NCBI RefSeq assembly: GCF_018129985.1 | Contig: NZ_JAFCKT010000004.1 | Coordinates: 186,001-250,000 of the forward strand | Direction of reading: 5' to 3' | From: Bradyrhizobium sp. SZCCT0148 | GTDB taxonomy: Bacteria; Pseudomonadota; Alphaproteobacteria; Rhizobiales; Xanthobacteraceae | DNA: 64,000 bases | Shown: piece by piece, positions 1-8,637 of the stretch | How the letters are laid out: each line of letters starts with the position of its first letter | How positions within the stretch are numbered: the stretch's first letter is position 1 | The notes under the pieces: model-generated | What the model was told of the DNA's origin: nothing | Seen by the model: the letters and a program-made list of their open reading frames with translations, nothing else | Database searches by the model: none | Translations under genes and position numbers: made by a program

Positions 1-901
1 TCGGAAAGGTCTTGATGTAACGGTTGCCGGAGTGGATGCCCTTGGGCAGGTTCTTCACCACGGTGAGCGCGGTGTAGTCGGCCATGTTGACCGCGAACAC
101 CTCCATCTGGCTGAACATCGCGTAGATGTTGGCCTGGTCGATGTAGGAGGTGAGATCGCCGCCCCACAGGCAGGAATAAAGCGCCTGCGGCTTGGCCTGC
201 AGGATCTTGGTCACGACCTCGGTGTAGTCGGGCTGGAACAGCTTAGGCCAGGACTCGCTGATGATTTCGACGTCGGGCGCGAAACGCTTCAAGTACAGCG
301 TGAACTCGCCGGTGGTGTCGCGGCCATAGGCATAGTCCGGCGAACAGGTCGCCCATTTCTTCAAGCCCTTGGCCTTGGCGATCGCGGCGGCATAGCTGCC
401 GCCGACGATGGAATCGTGGATACCCTGGCGCACGCAGCGGAACGCGTTCGGGATGTGCTGCTTCGGATCGGCCGTCAGCGATGACGCTTCCGAGCAGGTG
501 TGGATGCAGAGCACGCCGAGATCGCGCGCGACCTCATGCACGGCGAAGGATCCCGAGGACGCCTCACCGTCGAGCAGCAGTTCGCAGCCGTCGGTGTTGA
601 CGAGCTCGCGCGCGACACGCGCGGCTTCCTGCGGCTGGCCCTTGGAATCGCGGATCACCATCTCGATCTGTCGGCCGGCAAGGCCGCCGGCGGCGTTGAC
701 CTTCTCGACCTCGAGCATCACCGCATTGCGCGAGGATGTGCCGAGCTGCGCCACGCGGCCCGACAGGATCGTCGGCATGCCGATCTTGATGGTCTTGGCT
801 TGCGCACGCGCCACCCAGGGCGCGGCAACACTCATCGCACCGGCGCCCATCAGCGCCAGCGTTGAACGGCGGCTGATGCCCGGCGTGCGGGTTCTCGTCA
901 T
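1..901 (-). CDS. ABC transporter substrate-binding protein, branched-chain amino acid type (partial)
   Basis: Reverse-strand reading frame of 300 codons that runs off the left edge, so the C-terminus is missing. The N-terminus has a twin-arginine-like leader (SRRSTLALMGAGAM, then an Ala-x-Ala cleavage region APWVARAQA), which suggests export to the periplasm, possibly by Tat. The mature part begins KTIKIGMPTILSGRVAQLG and continues with GGLAGRQIEMVIRDSKG and a DGEASSG segment, typical of the periplasmic-binding-protein type I fold of the LivJ/Leu-Ile-Val-binding family. These proteins capture small ligands, often aromatic acids or amino acids in Bradyrhizobium, for an ABC permease; no permease gene is visible here. 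It is divergent from the acyl-CoA synthetase operon, so it may import that pathway's substrate (inference). The ATG at 899-901 is preceded by GGGAGGGGAAA on the reverse strand. Confidence 0.9.
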   Translation of the reverse strand, partial: MTRTRTPGISRRSTLALMGAGAMSVAAPWVARAQAKTIKIGMPTILSGRVAQLGTSSRNAVMLEVEKVNAAGGLAGRQIEMVIRDSKGQPQEAARVARELVNTDGCELLLDGEASSGSFAVHEVARDLGVLCIHTCSEASSLTADPKQHIPNAFRCVRQGIHDSIVGGSYAAAIAKAKGLKKWATCSPDYAYGRDTTGEFTLYLKRFAPDVEIISESWPKLFQPDYTEVVTKILQAKPQALYSCLWGGDLTSYIDQANIYAMFSQMEVFAVNMADYTALTVVKNLPKGIHSGNRYIKTFP

Positions 902-1005
902 TTTCCCCTCCCTCTGTCGGGTCGGCGTTTCAAATCCCTGTCGGAGATCGTGTCGTCTCCATAGTCTCAAGGATTTCAGAGGTAGGGGGGTGACGTCAAG
1001 CCAAA

Positions 1006-1030
1006 GATGAATTACGAGTCAGAATTCATC
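1006..1030. promoter_or_regulatory. Palindromic operator candidate for the TetR regulator
   Basis: A perfect inverted repeat GATGAATT-N9-AATTCATC lies in the divergent intergenic region 902-1071 between the substrate-binding protein and the acyl-CoA synthetase. Its size, its AT-rich arms and a TetR gene in the adjacent operon (2562-3203) fit a TetR-family operator controlling both directions. Binding is inferred, not shown. Confidence 0.55.
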
Positions 1031-1071
1031 GAGTAAGGCAACGAGGCCGCAAGCGGCCCAAAATCCGCGCA

Positions 1072-2565
1072 ATGATCAACCTGTCGAGCTTCATCGCCTT
1101 CCATGCCCGGCGCTCGCCGGACCGGCCTGCGCTGAAATATCGCGGCGAGGAGATGTCCTACGCGGCGTTCGACGGGCGTGTCCGGAGGGTGGCAGGCTGG
1201 CTCGCCGCACAGGGCATTGGCGCCGGCGATGTCGTGGCGGTGCTGATGAAAAATAGCGCCGCGTTCCTGGAGGTCGTTTTCGCCACCAGCCATCTCGGCG
1301 CGGTGTTCTTGCCGATTAACTTCCGCCTCTCCCGCGACGAGGTCGGCTACATCACCGGCAATTCCGGCGCACGGCTTCTGATCGTCGATGAGGAATTGGC
1401 CGCGAATGCCGCGGGCACGAGAATTGTCGTGCTCGACGAGGCCGCGCAGCAGAGCCTCACGCATCTCACAGGCGATGCGCCGCCCGCGCCGATGCATGAC
1501 CGCGCATCATCCGACCTGATGCGGCTGATGTATACCTCGGGCACGACCGACCGCCCCAAGGGCGTGATGCTTACCTACGATAATTTCTACTGGAAGTCCG
1601 CCGACCAAACGATCGCGCTGGGTTTGAGTGCCGAGACGCGCCTGCTCGTCGTCGGCCCGCTCTATCACGTCGGCGCGCTCGACCTGCCCGGCATCGCCGT
1701 GCTCTGGCATGGCGGCTTCATCCGCATCGAACGCAATTTCGAGCCTGAATGCGCGCTTGCGGCGATTGACGAGGACGAGCTGAACGCCGCCTGGTTCGCA
1801 CCGGTCATGACCAGCGCGATGCTCACCTGCCCGACGCGAGAGCGCTACGACGTCTCCAGCCTGCAATGGGCGATCGGCGGCGGCGAGAAGACGCCGGAGC
1901 TGCGCATCCGCGCCTTCTCGGACTATTTCCACAATGCGCGCTATATCGATGCGTATGGCCTCACCGAGACCGTCGGCGGCGATACCTTCATGGAGGCCGG
2001 TCGCGAGATCGAGAAGATCGGCTCGACCGGGCGCGCCATCGCCCATGTCGAGATTGAGATCCGCGACGAGGACGGCAACACGTTGCCGGCCAACGTCGAC
2101 GGCGAGATCTGCCTGCGCGGCCCAAAGATTACGCGCGGCTACTGGAAGGATCCGGACAAGACGGCCGCTGCCTTCTTCGGCGACTGGTTCCGCAGCGGCG
2201 ACGTCGGCTATCTCGACGACGATGGCTTTCTGTTCCTGACCGACCGCAAGAAGGACATGATCATCTCCGGGGGCGAGAACATCGCCTCCTCAGAGGTCGA
2301 ACGCGTCATCTACGAACTGCCCGAGGTGCACGAAGTCGCCGTGATCGGCCTGCGCGACGCCCGCTGGGGCGAACGGCCCGTCGCGATCGTCGTGCTGAGC
2401 GAGGGCGCCAGGCTCGAGCTCCCTGCCCTCACCGAGCATTGTCGCGCCCGGCTTGCCAGCTTCAAGGTGCCGAAACAGCTGATCATCCGCGACGGCCTCC
2501 CGCGCAACCCATCCGGAAAGATTCTCAAGCGCGTGCTGCGCGCCGAGCTGGAGAGGTCGGAATGA
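1072..2565 (+). CDS. AMP-forming acyl-CoA synthetase
   Basis: A 497-residue member of the ANL adenylating superfamily. It activates a carboxylic acid with ATP to an acyl-adenylate and then to the CoA thioester. Visible motifs are the P-loop YTSGTTDRPKGVMLTYDN (about residues 151-168), the A5 motif YGLTET (about 299-304), FRSGDVGYLDDDGFLFLTDRKKDMIISGGENI in the hinge region (A7/A8), and the C-terminal catalytic lysine in PRNPSGKILKR. The length is typical of fatty-acyl or feruloyl-CoA-type ligases; the substrate cannot be read from the sequence. Its stop codon overlaps the start of the TetR gene (ATGA), so this is the first gene of a three-gene operon with TetR and a Baeyer-Villiger monooxygenase. 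That suggests catabolism of a ketone or aromatic compound by way of an ester and an acid. Confidence 0.92.
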   Translation: MINLSSFIAFHARRSPDRPALKYRGEEMSYAAFDGRVRRVAGWLAAQGIGAGDVVAVLMKNSAAFLEVVFATSHLGAVFLPINFRLSRDEVGYITGNSGARLLIVDEELAANAAGTRIVVLDEAAQQSLTHLTGDAPPAPMHDRASSDLMRLMYTSGTTDRPKGVMLTYDNFYWKSADQTIALGLSAETRLLVVGPLYHVGALDLPGIAVLWHGGFIRIERNFEPECALAAIDEDELNAAWFAPVMTSAMLTCPTRERYDVSSLQWAIGGGEKTPELRIRAFSDYFHNARYIDAYGLTETVGGDTFMEAGREIEKIGSTGRAIAHVEIEIRDEDGNTLPANVDGEICLRGPKITRGYWKDPDKTAAAFFGDWFRSGDVGYLDDDGFLFLTDRKKDMIISGGENIASSEVERVIYELPEVHEVAVIGLRDARWGERPVAIVVLSEGARLELPALTEHCRARLASFKVPKQLIIRDGLPRNPSGKILKRVLRAELERSE

Positions 2566-3203
2566 CTCAAGTGAACGCCAAGGTGACAAAGCTCAACCGC
2601 GTCGAGCGCAACGCCTGGACCAAGCAGAAGATCTTCGAGGCCGCCACCAAGATCGTCGGCAAGCATGGCTATGCCGAAGCCTCCGTCGCCCGCATCACCG
2701 AGCAGGCCGGCGTCGCGCAAGGCACCTTCTACAATCATTTCGAGAACCGCCAGGAGCTGCTCGACCAGTTGCTGCCGAAGATCGGCCTCGACATGGTCGG
2801 CTTCATCCGCGCCCGCACCGGCACGGCGGATGCCGCGCGGCAGGAGATTTCACGCTTCTCCGCCTTCTTCGACTTCATCCGCGAGGTGCCGGAGTTCTTG
2901 CGCATCCTCAACGAGGCCGAATTCTTCGCGCCGACCGGCTACCAGAAGCATCTTGACAACATCTCGGTCGCCTATGTGCGCATTTTGCGTCGCGCGCGAG
3001 GCTCAGGTGCCATCGCTGACTACAGCGACGAGGAGTTCGAGGCGATCGTCCACATGCTGATGGGCGCACGCGGCTATCTCAGCCGCCGTTACTCCTATTC
3101 GGCCGGCGGCGTCACCGCCGTGCCCGAGCACGTCATCTCCGCCTATCGCAAGCTGATGACGCGCGGCCTCTTCACCACGTCCGGAGACCAGGACACGCCA
3201 TGA
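2562..3203 (+). CDS. TetR/AcrR family transcriptional regulator
   Basis: A 213-residue one-component regulator. The N-terminal helix-turn-helix is clear: KIFEAATKIVGKHGYAEA, then SVARITEQAGVAQGTFYNHF (about residues 24-60), the TetR recognition helix with the usual Y-N-H-F ending. The C-terminal ligand-binding half is diverse, as usual. The ATG at 2562 overlaps the preceding stop (ATGA); a longer frame upstream lies inside the synthetase gene and is not used. The gene's own stop overlaps the monooxygenase start (3200), so the three genes are translationally coupled. It probably represses this operon through the palindrome at 1006-1030, with a substrate or CoA-ester as ligand (inference). Confidence 0.92.
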   Translation: MTQVNAKVTKLNRVERNAWTKQKIFEAATKIVGKHGYAEASVARITEQAGVAQGTFYNHFENRQELLDQLLPKIGLDMVGFIRARTGTADAARQEISRFSAFFDFIREVPEFLRILNEAEFFAPTGYQKHLDNISVAYVRILRRARGSGAIADYSDEEFEAIVHMLMGARGYLSRRYSYSAGGVTAVPEHVISAYRKLMTRGLFTTSGDQDTP

Positions 3204-5110
3204 ATATCAAAGCTCCGCACAGGCCGCTCGACCTTGCCTCGACCATCGCCGAAGGCGACATCCGCTGCCTGCTGATGGTGCTGGTGCACATGACCGGCGA
3301 CGAGAAATGGCTCGCGCCGCCGTACTTGCCCAAGCGCGACATCCGCCTGATCCCCGATCCCGAGGCCGGCGTGCCGCAAGAAATCCAGGACGAGATCCGC
3401 GCCGCTGTCGTCAACCTCTTTGCCGATGGCACGCCGAAGCCTGTGATTACCGATCCCGGCGAAGAGCTGCTGCTGAAGATGATGCGCGCCTGCCTCGGCG
3501 AGAACGTAGCGCCGGAATATGCCCCGCTGATGCGCGAAGAGATGGGCTTTGTGCCGCGCGAGGCGCGTTGGACCAAGCAGCCCTCGAACGACAAGCTCGC
3601 CGAGCAGCACGTCCTGATCGTCGGTGCCGGCGTCTGCGCCATCGCGCTCGGCGTGGCGCTCGGCCATCTCGGCATTCCCTACACCATCGTCGAGAAGAAC
3701 GCCGAGCTCGGCGGCACCTGGTGGATCAACCGCTATCCCGGCTGCGGCGTCGACACGCCGAACCATTCCTATTCCTATTCGTTCGGCCCGGGAAATGCAT
3801 GGACCCGCTACTTCTGCCAGCGCGAGGAGTTGCTGGGCTATCTCCGGAAGGTCGCCGAAGCATACGGCATCCGCAAGCATCTACGCGTCAACACCGAGCT
3901 GACCTCGTCGCGCTGGGACGACAGCAAGCGGCGCTGGATCTCGACGCTCAAAACCAGCAGCGGCGAAGAGATCTTCGAATCCACCGCATTGGTCTCGGCC
4001 ATCGGCCAGCTCAACGACCCCTCCCGTGCCCGGTTCGAGGGCGAGGAAGAGTTCAAGGGAACGATCCTGCATTCGGCGCTGTGGTCCGATGACATCGACA
4101 TCGACGGCAAGCATGTCGCCGTGATCGGCACCGGCGCGACCTCGATGCAACTGGTGCCGTCGATCGCGGACCGCGTCGCCTCGGTCACGGTCTATCAACG
4201 CAGCGCGCAATGGGCGCGGCCTGTGAAGGGCTATGCCGATCAGATCAGCGAGGGCGCGCGCTGGCTGCTGGCGCATCTGCCGTTCTATGTGCAGTGGTAC
4301 CGCTTCAACATGTTCTGGCGCTATGGCGACGGCTTGCTTCCTTTCCTGCGCAAGGACCCGGCCTGGCCGCATCCGGAGCGTGCTGTCAACAAGGGCAACG
4401 ACCGGCACCGCCAGGAGCTGACCGATTTCATCCTGTCGGAACTGCAGGGCCGGCCGGACCTGATCGAGAGATGCGTGCCGAGCTATCCGCCCTACGGCAA
4501 GCGCATTTTGCTCGACAACAACTGGTTCAAGACCTTGAGGCGGGACAACGTCGAGCTCGTCACCGACACGATCGATCATTTCGACGAGACAGGCATCGTA
4601 ACCGCCAACGGCCACCACCGCCCCGCCGACGTCATCGTGGTCGCCACCGGCTTCAAGGTGACGGAGATGGCGGCCCGCCTCAACATCAGCGGACGCGACG
4701 GAAAGGATCTGCGCCAGGCCTGGGCCAACGACAATCCGACGGCGTTCCTCGGCCTCACCGTGCCCGACTTCCCCAATTTCTTCTGCATGCTCGGCCCGAA
4801 CTCCGGCCCCGCGCATGGCGGCAGCGTCATCTTCCAGTCGGAATGCCAGAGCCGCTATATCTCAGCCTGCCTCGCCAGCATGATCGAGCACGACGTGGCC
4901 ACGATCGACGTTCGCCAGGACGTGCTCGACGACTACGTCCGCAAGGTCGATGCCGAGCACGAGGGCATGATCTGGACCCATCCGGGGATGAGCACCTACT
5001 ACCGCAACAGCAGCGGCCGCGTGTTCTCGGCGATGCCGTGGCGCTTCGTGGACTACTGGCGCATGACCCATGACCCGGACCTTGGGCAGTACAAGCTGAC
5101 GAAGAGGTAA
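3200..5110 (+). CDS. Flavin-containing Baeyer-Villiger-type monooxygenase with N-terminal extension
   Basis: A 636-residue FAD/NADPH monooxygenase. After an extension of about 135 residues comes the FAD Rossmann motif VLIVGAGVCAIALG (about residue 140) and GGTWWINRYPGCGVD, typical of class B monooxygenases. The NADPH Rossmann motif is HVAVIGTGATSMQLVP. Between them is a Baeyer-Villiger fingerprint-like stretch FKGTILHSALWS, which follows FxGxxxHxxxW but has Ser where Pro or Asp is usual. The N-terminal extension resembles that of 4-hydroxyacetophenone monooxygenase-type enzymes, which turn aryl or alkyl ketones into esters. Its start overlaps the TetR stop (ATGA). No hydrolase for an ester product lies beside it; the acyl-CoA synthetase two genes upstream could take up the released acid. 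The substrate is unknown. Confidence 0.88.
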   Translation: MNIKAPHRPLDLASTIAEGDIRCLLMVLVHMTGDEKWLAPPYLPKRDIRLIPDPEAGVPQEIQDEIRAAVVNLFADGTPKPVITDPGEELLLKMMRACLGENVAPEYAPLMREEMGFVPREARWTKQPSNDKLAEQHVLIVGAGVCAIALGVALGHLGIPYTIVEKNAELGGTWWINRYPGCGVDTPNHSYSYSFGPGNAWTRYFCQREELLGYLRKVAEAYGIRKHLRVNTELTSSRWDDSKRRWISTLKTSSGEEIFESTALVSAIGQLNDPSRARFEGEEEFKGTILHSALWSDDIDIDGKHVAVIGTGATSMQLVPSIADRVASVTVYQRSAQWARPVKGYADQISEGARWLLAHLPFYVQWYRFNMFWRYGDGLLPFLRKDPAWPHPERAVNKGNDRHRQELTDFILSELQGRPDLIERCVPSYPPYGKRILLDNNWFKTLRRDNVELVTDTIDHFDETGIVTANGHHRPADVIVVATGFKVTEMAARLNISGRDGKDLRQAWANDNPTAFLGLTVPDFPNFFCMLGPNSGPAHGGSVIFQSECQSRYISACLASMIEHDVATIDVRQDVLDDYVRKVDAEHEGMIWTHPGMSTYYRNSSGRVFSAMPWRFVDYWRMTHDPDLGQYKLTKR

Positions 5111-5166
5111 GCTTCCACTGCGCAGGCTGCTGTAAGGTTGGCGCACCTCCTCACCACACCGTCCAT

Positions 5167-5233
5167 GCGAGCGCAGCGAAGCAATCCAGAATCTTTCCGC
5201 GAAGGCACCCTGGATTGCTTCGCTGCGCTCGCA
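5167..5233. repeat. Perfect inverted repeat, Bradyrhizobium intergenic palindrome
   Basis: Two arms of at least 22 bases, CGAGCGCAGCGAAGCAATCC followed by AG and its exact reverse complement, are separated by about 20 bases in the gap between the monooxygenase and ald, which are convergent. It could form a long hairpin and act as a bidirectional terminator. The same motif (GATTGCTTCGCTGCGCTCGC) is, from memory, dispersed in many copies in Bradyrhizobium genomes. Confidence 0.8.
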
Positions 5234-5250
5234 AGACGGCCCGAGAGCCG

Positions 5251-6366
5251 TCAGGCCGCCAGCCCGCTCCCCACCGGGGCAAACTCGAGCCCGAGACTCT
5301 CCGCCACCGCCTTGTTGGTGATGCGCCCACGATGCACATTCAGCCCGTTGCGCAAATGCGGATTTTCCAGCACCGCGGCAAATCCCTTGCCGGCGAGCAT
5401 CAGGCCGAACGGCAGCGTCGCATTGTTCAGCGCCTGGCTCGACGTCACCGGCACCGCGCCCGGCATATTGGCGACGCAATAGTGCACGACGCCGTCGACC
5501 TCGTAGATCGGCTCGGTGTGCGTGGTCGGGTGCGACGTCTCGAAGCAGCCGCCCTGGTCGATCGCGACGTCGACCAGCACCGCGCCCGGCCGCATAGATG
5601 TCAGCATCGCGCGCGTCACGAGCTTCGGTGCGCTGGCGCCCGGCACCAGCACCGCACCGATCACGACGTCGGCGGCAAACACTTCGTCCTCGACCGATTC
5701 GATGGTCGAGAAGCGGGTGCGAACACGTCCGGCGAAGAGATCGTCCAGTTCGCGCAAGCGCGGGATGGAACGGTCAATCACGGTGACGTCGGCACCGAGG
5801 CCTGCGGCCATGCGCGCGGCTTGCGTTCCCACCACGCCGCCGCCGAGCACGACGACGCGTGCCGGCTGTACGCCGGGCACACCGCCCAGCAACAGACCGC
5901 GGCCGCCGGCCGAGCGCCTGAGCGCGGCGCCGGCGGCCTCGATGGCGAGGCGGCCGGCGACTTCGCTCATCGGCGCGAGCAGCGGGAGGTGACCGCTCGC
6001 GTCCGTGACGGTTTCATAGGCGATCGCCGTGCAACCGGAGGCAAGCAGGCCCTTGGCCTGCTCCGGATCCGGCGCAAGATGAAGGTAAGTGAACAGGATT
6101 TGGCCTTCGCGAAGTTGGGCCCATTCGCTCTTCTGCGGCTCCTTCACCTTCACGATCATGTCGGACCTGGCAAAGACGTCGCGGGCGCTCCCGGCAATCG
6201 TAGCCCCTGCCCGCTCATACACTTCGTCGGATGCGCCGATGCCGCCACCGGCGCCGGTCTCGACCATCACGTCGTGCCCCGCCGCGACATATTCACGGAC
6301 CGCGCCCGGGGTAAGTCCGACGCGATATTCCTGCACCTTGATCTCCTTGGGCACACCGACGCGCAT
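5251..6366 (-). CDS. ald: Alanine dehydrogenase
   Basis: A 371-residue enzyme that reversibly converts L-alanine to pyruvate, ammonium and NADH in the cytoplasm. It starts MRVGVPKEIKVQEYRVGLTP, the family signature. Residues expected at the active site are in place: Arg15, Lys75 (VKVKEP) and His96 (YLHLAPDP). The NAD fold is VVVLGGGVVGTQAARMAAGLGADVTVIDRS, and the second signature DVAIDQGGCFETSHPTTHTEPIYEVDGVVHYCVANMPG is complete. The length equals the usual 370 residues. It is divergent from an Lrp/AsnC gene at 6513-6992, the standard arrangement for an alanine-responsive activator. In root-nodule bacteria this enzyme helps set alanine and ammonium exchange; that role is family knowledge, not visible here. 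Confidence 0.97.
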   Translation of the reverse strand: MRVGVPKEIKVQEYRVGLTPGAVREYVAAGHDVMVETGAGGGIGASDEVYERAGATIAGSARDVFARSDMIVKVKEPQKSEWAQLREGQILFTYLHLAPDPEQAKGLLASGCTAIAYETVTDASGHLPLLAPMSEVAGRLAIEAAGAALRRSAGGRGLLLGGVPGVQPARVVVLGGGVVGTQAARMAAGLGADVTVIDRSIPRLRELDDLFAGRVRTRFSTIESVEDEVFAADVVIGAVLVPGASAPKLVTRAMLTSMRPGAVLVDVAIDQGGCFETSHPTTHTEPIYEVDGVVHYCVANMPGAVPVTSSQALNNATLPFGLMLAGKGFAAVLENPHLRNGLNVHRGRITNKAVAESLGLEFAPVGSGLAA

Positions 6367-6512
6367 CTACCCGGGCTCCTTTGCCAACGCCTTGATTCCG
6401 GTTGTCATCGTATCGACGAGGCCGGTTTGGTTTCGTGCAAATATCCGCTAGTTTCGGCAAGCCCGCGCCGGTTTCCGGCGCCAAGCTGCCCTTTCACGCT
6501 GGAAACGAAACT

Positions 6513-6992
6513 TTGGCCCTTGACCGGAAAGACCTCGCGATCCTCGCGGAACTCACGACCAACGCGCGCGCCAGCCACACTGAGCTTGCCGTCAAGGTCG
6601 GGCTATCGAGCACGGCACTGGCGCGGCGGCAGAAGGCACTGGAGGACGAGGGCTACATCCAGGCCTACCAGGCCGCACTCGATCTCTCGCAGTTCGGACT
6701 CACCACCACCGTGCTGGTTCGCATCGCGCTCGAGAGCCAAAGCGACGAGGCGCTGAAAGCCTTCGAGGCTGAGGTGGTGAAATGCCCGTCCGTCATACGC
6801 TGCTTTCTGATGTCGGGCACCGACGACTACATCCTGATCGTGCTGGCCCGTGACATCCAGGATTTCGAGCGCATCCACCGCACCGAGCTGTCCCGCCTGC
6901 CGCGCGTCGCGCGCGTGCAATCGAGCTTTGCACTGCGCGAAATCGTTAACCGCGCGGTGCCGACGGTGGTGTTCGGCCAAGCCAAGCGCTGA
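6513..6992 (+). CDS. Lrp/AsnC family transcriptional regulator
   Basis: With the TTG start at 6513 the protein is 159 residues, normal for the family, and begins (L/M)ALDRKDLAILAELTTNARASHTELAVKVGLSSTALARRQKALE, an AsnC-type winged helix with the recognition helix at about residues 28-45. The rest is the RAM ligand-binding domain (LVRIALESQSDEALKAFEAEV... CFLMSGTDDYILIVLARDIQDFE). The frame is open upstream to 6402, so GTG (6435) or TTG (6402) starts are possible, but they add residues not seen in the family. It is divergent from ald and probably an alanine-sensing activator of it (AldR type), by analogy. Confidence 0.88.
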   Translation: MALDRKDLAILAELTTNARASHTELAVKVGLSSTALARRQKALEDEGYIQAYQAALDLSQFGLTTTVLVRIALESQSDEALKAFEAEVVKCPSVIRCFLMSGTDDYILIVLARDIQDFERIHRTELSRLPRVARVQSSFALREIVNRAVPTVVFGQAKR

Positions 6993-7131
6993 CCTCGCCG
7001 TCTGGCCGCAGGAATCGGTCTGGAACCAAGCACCGCGTCATCCGTTGGGCGCTATCGGCCAGCGGCGGCAGCGCATTCGTGCGTCACTCCCACAATTTGC
7101 CCAGCTCGGCCTTCCGCAAGGAAATGAAAAT

Positions 7132-7617
7132 ATGGCCGACACGACAATCCCCGAACGCATTCCGATCAACCTCGTCGTCAATGGCGAAAGGCGCGCGCTC
7201 GAGGTCGTGCCGTGGACCACGCTCCTCGATGCGCTGCGTGACCGCCTGGAGCTGACCGGGACCAAAAAGGGCTGCGATCACGGCCAATGCGGCGCCTGTA
7301 CCGTGCTGGTCGATGGAAGACGGGTCAACTCCTGCCTGACGCTAGCGGTCATGAAGGATGGCGCCGAGATCACGACGATCGAAGGCATGGCCAGGGACGG
7401 CACGTTGCATCCCCTGCAGCAGGCCTTCATCGACCACGACGCCTTTCAATGCGGCTACTGCACGCCGGGGCAGATTTGTTCGGCCGCCGGCCTGCTGGCC
7501 GAAGGTCGTGCGCGAGATGCCGACGAAATCCGCGAGCTCATGAGTGGAAACCTCTGCCGCTGTGGCGCCTATCCCAACATCGTGGCTGCGATCGAGCAGG
7601 CAATGAGCCGGTCATGA
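7132..7617 (+). CDS. Molybdenum hydroxylase, [2Fe-2S] subunit (PaoA/YagT-like)
   Basis: A 161-residue iron-sulfur subunit of a xanthine-oxidase-family enzyme. The plant-type [2Fe-2S] cysteines are Cys48, Cys53, Cys56 and Cys68 (GCDHGQCGACTVLVDG... NSC). The second cluster uses Cys107, Cys110, Cys142 and Cys144 (CGYCTPGQ... NLCRCG). It passes electrons from the molybdenum site to FAD. Unlike E. coli PaoA it has no Tat leader, so the enzyme should be cytoplasmic. The ATG at 7132 follows AAGGAAA. It is the first of three overlapping or tightly spaced genes in the order Fe-S, FAD, Mo, the paoABC order. Confidence 0.95.
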   Translation: MADTTIPERIPINLVVNGERRALEVVPWTTLLDALRDRLELTGTKKGCDHGQCGACTVLVDGRRVNSCLTLAVMKDGAEITTIEGMARDGTLHPLQQAFIDHDAFQCGYCTPGQICSAAGLLAEGRARDADEIRELMSGNLCRCGAYPNIVAAIEQAMSRS

Positions 7618-8630
7618 ACAATTTCGATTATTCCCGCGCGAGCGACGTTTCCGACGCCATTCGCCTGCTAACCGCCGATCCCGGTGCGAAGTTGATTGCC
7701 GGCGGCACCAACCTGATCGATCTGATGAAGGAGAATGTCGAACGGCCCTCGCGGCTCATCGACATCACCCGCCTGCCGCTCCGCGACATTGAAGAGACCG
7801 CCGGCGGCGGTCTGCGTATCGGCGCCTTGGTGCCGAATTCCGACCTCGCCTACCACCCGTTGGTCGAGCAGCGCTACCCCCTCCTCGCCAGCGCCATCCT
7901 GGCCGGTGCTTCCGCGCAACTGCGCAACATGGCCTCGGTCGGCGGCAATCTGATGCAACGAACGCGCTGCGCCTACTTCTATGACACCACGACGCCTTGC
8001 AACAAGCGAAGCCCTGGCACGGGCTGCTCGGCGATCGATGGCCTCAATCGCAACCACGCAATCCTCGGCACAAGCCAATCCTGCATCGCGACGAATCCAT
8101 CCGACATGAGCGTGGCCCTGGCTGCGCTCGGCGCGCTGGTCCACATCGCAGGCCCGTCGGGTCAACGCACCCTCGCGTTGACGGACTTCCACCGGCTCCC
8201 GGACGACAAGCCTCATCTCGATACGAATCTCGGCAGCGGCGAGATCATCACGGCGATTGAGCTACCGGCGCATGGCTTTGCCCGGAACTTCAGCTATCTG
8301 AAAATCCGCGACCGGCTGTCCTATGCGTTTGCATTGGTGTCGGTCGCAGCCGCGCTCGAACTGGAGGGCAACGCGATCAGCGAAGCGCGCCTGGCGCTCG
8401 GCGGCGTGGCCCATAAGCCTTGGCGAAGCCTCGAGGCGGAAGCAGCATTGCGGGGCAAGGCAGCGACGCCGGACCATTTCGGACACGCCGCCGATCTGCT
8501 GCTGCAGGGAGCGACTGCCCGTTCCCATAATGGATTCAAGATCGAGCTGGCCCGTCGCGCCATCGTGCGGACGCTGATGCAGGCCGCGAATGCCACGCCG
8601 CAATCACAAGCTCACAAGAAGATCGCATGA
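7614..8630 (+). CDS. Molybdenum hydroxylase, FAD-binding subunit with extra Fe-S cysteines (PaoB/YagS-like)
   Basis: A 338-residue FAD subunit of the CoxM/PaoB type; its ATG overlaps the previous stop (ATGA). FAD-binding motifs are AGGTNLIDLMKE (about residues 29-40) and ASVGGNLMQRTRC (about 107-119). It also has the inserted segment of PaoB and 4-hydroxybenzoyl-CoA reductase that holds a [4Fe-4S] cluster, with Cys119, Cys129, Cys138 and Cys157 (RTRCAYFYDT, PCNKR, GCSAIDG, SQSCIATNPSDM). That cluster is known in the family and inferred here from the four conserved cysteines. It takes electrons from the small subunit to FAD and then to an acceptor. Confidence 0.94.
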   Translation: MNNFDYSRASDVSDAIRLLTADPGAKLIAGGTNLIDLMKENVERPSRLIDITRLPLRDIEETAGGGLRIGALVPNSDLAYHPLVEQRYPLLASAILAGASAQLRNMASVGGNLMQRTRCAYFYDTTTPCNKRSPGTGCSAIDGLNRNHAILGTSQSCIATNPSDMSVALAALGALVHIAGPSGQRTLALTDFHRLPDDKPHLDTNLGSGEIITAIELPAHGFARNFSYLKIRDRLSYAFALVSVAAALELEGNAISEARLALGGVAHKPWRSLEAEAALRGKAATPDHFGHAADLLLQGATARSHNGFKIELARRAIVRTLMQAANATPQSQAHKKIA

Positions 8631-8637
8631 GGGCTGG

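Noticed and set aside
5215..6756. Long open frame of 513 codons on the forward strand across ald
   Set aside because: It runs antisense to the clear ald gene and has the Arg/Ala/Gly/His-rich composition of a shadow frame in GC-rich DNA.
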